DNA of 64,000 nucleotides from Henriciella sp. Lineage in GTDB: Bacteria; Pseudomonadota; Alphaproteobacteria; Caulobacterales; Hyphomonadaceae. Shown in pieces: positions 62,670 to 64,000 of this stretch (its first letter is position 1; each line of letters opens with the position of its first letter). The position numbers were made by a program, and so were the translations under genes. The DNA lies in the NCBI GenBank assembly GCA_013214545.1, contig JABSQB010000010.1, positions 28,910 to 92,909 on the forward strand. Direction: 5' to 3'. Below the pieces are notes generated by a model. The model had not been told where the DNA came from. It searched no databases and saw only the letters and a program-made list of their open reading frames with translations.

Positions 62670-64000
62670 ATGAAGCGGCTTGAAAAGGGACAAAACAATA
62701 AAGCAATTTCGCCCCGCGCAATGACACTGATCGCGTCAACCGCGCTCGCGCTGACCACGCCCGTTGCGGCGATGGTTGCGCCAGCATCCGCTCAGGATGT
62801 TGCTGAGGAAGCAGAGAAGACGTTCGCCACCGTGGTGGTCACGGCGCGCAAGCGGGAAGAGAGCCTGCTCGACATTTCAGGGTCGGTTCAGGTCCTCGAT
62901 GATGATCTTCTCGACGATTTCAATCTGGATGAAGTCGATCTGGTGATTGACCTCGTCCCGAACGCAACGTTCAACGCTGCGCCGAGTGGCACACCAGTGA
63001 TCGCCATTCGCGGTCTCGGGACACGTCCTGGCTCAGCCATGCTTGAGCAGGATGTTGGTCTGTTTGTGGACGGCGTTTGGCTCGGGCGAAACAACCAGCT
63101 CAACTCCGCTCTGGTCGATGTCGCACAGATCGAAGTTCTCAAGGGCACACAGGCGACGCTTTACGGTCGCAACACGCTCGCAGGGGCCGTCAGCGTACAA
63201 ACCAAGAAGCCTGGCAAGGACTTCGAAGGTTACGTGAATGCTGGCTACGAGTTCGAACACGACTCCCAGTATGTCGAAGGCGCTGTCACGGTGCCCTTGT
63301 CGGAGCGCCTGAGTGTGCGTCTCGCCTCAAAGTATGAGGATGAAGGCGGCTATGTCAGAAACACGGTCCTCAATCGCGAAGAAGCCGAGTCTGAGAATGT
63401 CACCGTTCGCGGCACCGCGGTCTATGATGGCGATAGTGGCCTTGAACTCATTGGCCGCCTGCAATTTACCGATCGCGAGCGCACCGGAAATGTTTTCATT
63501 CGGGAAGAGCAATCGGTCGGTGTCACCGAACCGTTCGAATTCACGCCGTCGCCCTTCCCAGCGCCAGTCTTGGTTGGCTATGACGAAAACGCGCTGGGGC
63601 GTCAGATCACGGTGCCAGTGATTGATCTGCCAGATGTCGGATCCGACATCGAATTCCTGGACTGGTCATTCACAGCAGAGATGCCGGTTGGCGATCTCAC
63701 ACTGACCTCGATCACGGCAGGCAGCTCTATGGATCTGGAATCCGTATTTGACGTCTTCTTGAGCTCTCCACCCGGCCCCCGCGTGATCGGATACTTTGAC
63801 GAAGACTATGATCAATTCACACAGGAAGTTCGACTGACCTCACCAAGCGACGGCAATTTCCAATACATCGTTGGCGCCTTTTATCTGGACCAATCGGTCG
63901 ATCGACTAACCTACCAATATGTCAATACAGCTGACAGGTTCTGGTCGGGTGAGCAAGATGTGAGTTCCTGGGCAGTGTTTGCAAGCGGGACTTATTCACT
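62670..64000 (+). CDS. TonB-dependent outer-membrane receptor, N-terminal part
   Basis: Runs off the window; 443 complete codons are present from ATG 62670 (GGGAGG upstream). It has a long signal peptide ending near residue 41 (AMVAPASAQD), a TonB-box-like region and plug start (ATVVVTARKREESL). Plug-domain features are VIAIRGLGTRPG, QDVGLFVDGVWLGR, IEVLKGTQATLYGRN and AGAVSVQTKKP. Barrel strands follow from about residue 185. The type resembles FecA/iron-complex receptors that in Caulobacterales often import non-iron substrates such as aromatics, lipids or oligosaccharides. Substrate unknown. Regulated probably by the divergent LysR protein. Confidence 0.95.
   Translation, partial: MKRLEKGQNNKAISPRAMTLIASTALALTTPVAAMVAPASAQDVAEEAEKTFATVVVTARKREESLLDISGSVQVLDDDLLDDFNLDEVDLVIDLVPNATFNAAPSGTPVIAIRGLGTRPGSAMLEQDVGLFVDGVWLGRNNQLNSALVDVAQIEVLKGTQATLYGRNTLAGAVSVQTKKPGKDFEGYVNAGYEFEHDSQYVEGAVTVPLSERLSVRLASKYEDEGGYVRNTVLNREEAESENVTVRGTAVYDGDSGLELIGRLQFTDRERTGNVFIREEQSVGVTEPFEFTPSPFPAPVLVGYDENALGRQITVPVIDLPDVGSDIEFLDWSFTAEMPVGDLTLTSITAGSSMDLESVFDVFLSSPPGPRVIGYFDEDYDQFTQEVRLTSPSDGNFQYIVGAFYLDQSVDRLTYQYVNTADRFWSGEQDVSSWAVFASGTYS

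Overview
The window reads as chromosomal DNA of an alphaproteobacterium. Gene order and sequence character fit the Caulobacterales/Hyphomonadaceae side of the class. The indications are an lpx-skp-bamA-rseP-dxr-cdsA-uppS-frr-pyrH-tsf-rpsB string, a short prolyl-tRNA synthetase, a LexA box of the GAAC-N7-GAAC type, and TonB receptor/MFS catabolic genes. The species assignment is inference. Coding density is very high: there is no intergenic gap over 300 bp, and many genes overlap by 1-4 bp (ATGA, GTGA, TTGA, TGATG). I saw no rRNA, tRNA, CRISPR array, intact IS element or replication origin.

Bases 1-36,200 are a housekeeping core. From the left: pyrG (partial), secG and tpiA (minus strand); ppiD-trpE-trpG; two small genes; trpD-trpC-GNAT-lexA with a LexA-repressible promoter inside the GNAT gene; comEC; and gltX-gltA. 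A long minus-strand block follows, building the outer membrane and translation apparatus: rpsB-tsf-pyrH-frr-uppS-cdsA-dxr-rseP-bamA-skp-lpxD-lpxA-lpxI-lpxB, preceded by proS-lolC-lolD-dnaE. fabZ is missing from its usual place between lpxD and lpxA. The gltA terminator lies inside the end of lpxB.

Bases 36,200-46,900 are accessory, plus strand: a membrane-anchored AraC regulator, a fatty-acid hydroxylase, a sulfatase with a promoter that predicts a leaderless mRNA, and a class III adenylate cyclase with TolB-like and TPR domains. The last gene is a 1,561-residue protein joining a cytochrome P450, four membrane helices and a DyP-type peroxidase. A CRP-type half-site pair (TGTGA-N6-TCAC) lies between the cyclase gene and the P450-DyP gene.

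Bases 46,900-57,530 form a divergent redox cluster around a 155-bp central region. Leftward: a Rieske-thiamine-diphosphate enzyme fusion, a DUF1622 membrane protein, two VOC proteins, an MDR oxidoreductase, an MFS carrier and an alpha/beta hydrolase. Rightward, all genes overlapping: a Rieske-glutamate-synthase-like flavoprotein fusion, two tiny membrane proteins (76 and 49 residues), a ferric-reductase-like membrane protein with a Rieske domain, and a Tat-like Cys-rich protein. Three Rieske domains fused to three unrelated partners in one locus is, with the P450-DyP fusion, the best candidate here for an undescribed system.

Bases 57,530-64,000 hold a VWA-like protein paired with a four-helix coiled-coil membrane protein. 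Next comes an AT-richer sulfotransferase that runs out of frame into a truncated MFS gene (a recombination scar), then a LysR regulator divergent from a partial TonB-dependent receptor.
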